A stretch of 64,000 nucleotides of DNA from Antrihabitans auranticaus (GTDB lineage Bacteria; Actinomycetota; Actinomycetes; Mycobacteriales; Mycobacteriaceae): assembly GCF_016481275.1 (NCBI RefSeq), contig NZ_JAEMNW010000003.1:496001-560000 (forward strand). Direction: 5' to 3'. How positions within the stretch are numbered: position 1 is the stretch's first letter; the number at the start of each line of letters is the position of its first letter. Positions 63,932-64,000 of this stretch are shown here, one piece after another. The notes beneath the pieces were generated by a model. The model saw only the letters and a list, made by a program, of their open reading frames with translations, had not been told where the DNA came from and did not search any database. The translations under genes and the position numbers were made by a program.

Positions 63932-64000
63932 CCGTGTTTCTCCGACTTCCCGGCACCTTCGCCGAATCACGATCGTTATTGCGCCGAAAGGGCCCGCCCA

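Overview
The window is high-GC actinobacterial DNA with many GTG/TTG starts and 1-4 nt stop/start overlaps. It most likely comes from a mycolic-acid-containing genus outside Mycobacterium (Nocardia/Rhodococcus-like). The main evidence is gene order. From about 9.8 to 40.7 kb it carries, in nearly the mycobacterial order, serS, a septum-formation-like protein, a minimal metallopeptidase, a phosphoglycerate-mutase-like enzyme, pheA, a DUF2470 protein, an LCP protein, ferritin, glpQ1, a DUF4328 protein, sodA, a post-sodA hypothetical and a GDT1-type transporter (compare Rv3834-Rv3848 of M. tuberculosis). Family calls come from motifs read by eye; no database search was possible.

Layout. 0-9.8 kb: end of a zinc metallopeptidase, an acyltransferase, a fused metallo-beta-lactamase/Rieske protein, a CAP-domain protein, a MarR gene facing a phosphotransferase/DMT-transporter operon across a twin palindromic operator, a second metallopeptidase, an MFS transporter and an enoyl-CoA hydratase. 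9.8-18.4 kb: serS, a cytochrome P450, septum and metallopeptidase genes, an inserted PE-PPE-EspG trio, then pheA with its mutase partner. 18.5-26.2 kb: a Ser/Thr kinase with a predicted beta-propeller, a NarL-type two-component system, a carotenoid oxygenase, a divergent pair around an iron box and a CPBP protease. 26.2-34.2 kb: LCP protein, an array of about 180-bp repeats, two ferritins, a tandem pair of DUF5685 proteins with cysteine-rich tails, and glpQ1. 34.2-43.8 kb: DUF4328, rhodanese, a DnaA-box cluster, msrA, an acyltransferase, sodA, a manganese riboswitch with its GDT1 transporter, and a patatin-like protein. 43.4-54.6 kb: zinc-ribbon protein, a Spo0M-TerD fusion, PhoD-like phosphatase, secreted intradiol dioxygenase, a short UvrA paralogue, VOC/AraC pair, adenylyl cyclase, SDR and methyltransferase. 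54.6-64 kb: htpG, membrane proteins, a RecB-like nuclease and a YcnI-CopC-CopD copper module.

How genes may work together. Metal and redox handling recurs: an iron-box-controlled DUF2470 gene, two ferritins, sodA, msrA, a Mn-sensing riboswitch ahead of a Mn/Ca-type exporter, and a copper module. The riboswitch leader can fold into two exclusive forms, one of which hides the Shine-Dalgarno sequence, so the exporter is probably turned on at translation by Mn. The least explained elements are the 180-bp repeat array, the twin DUF5685 genes, a hairpin family found after three unrelated genes, and a PE-PPE-EspG trio without any ESX core genes in view.
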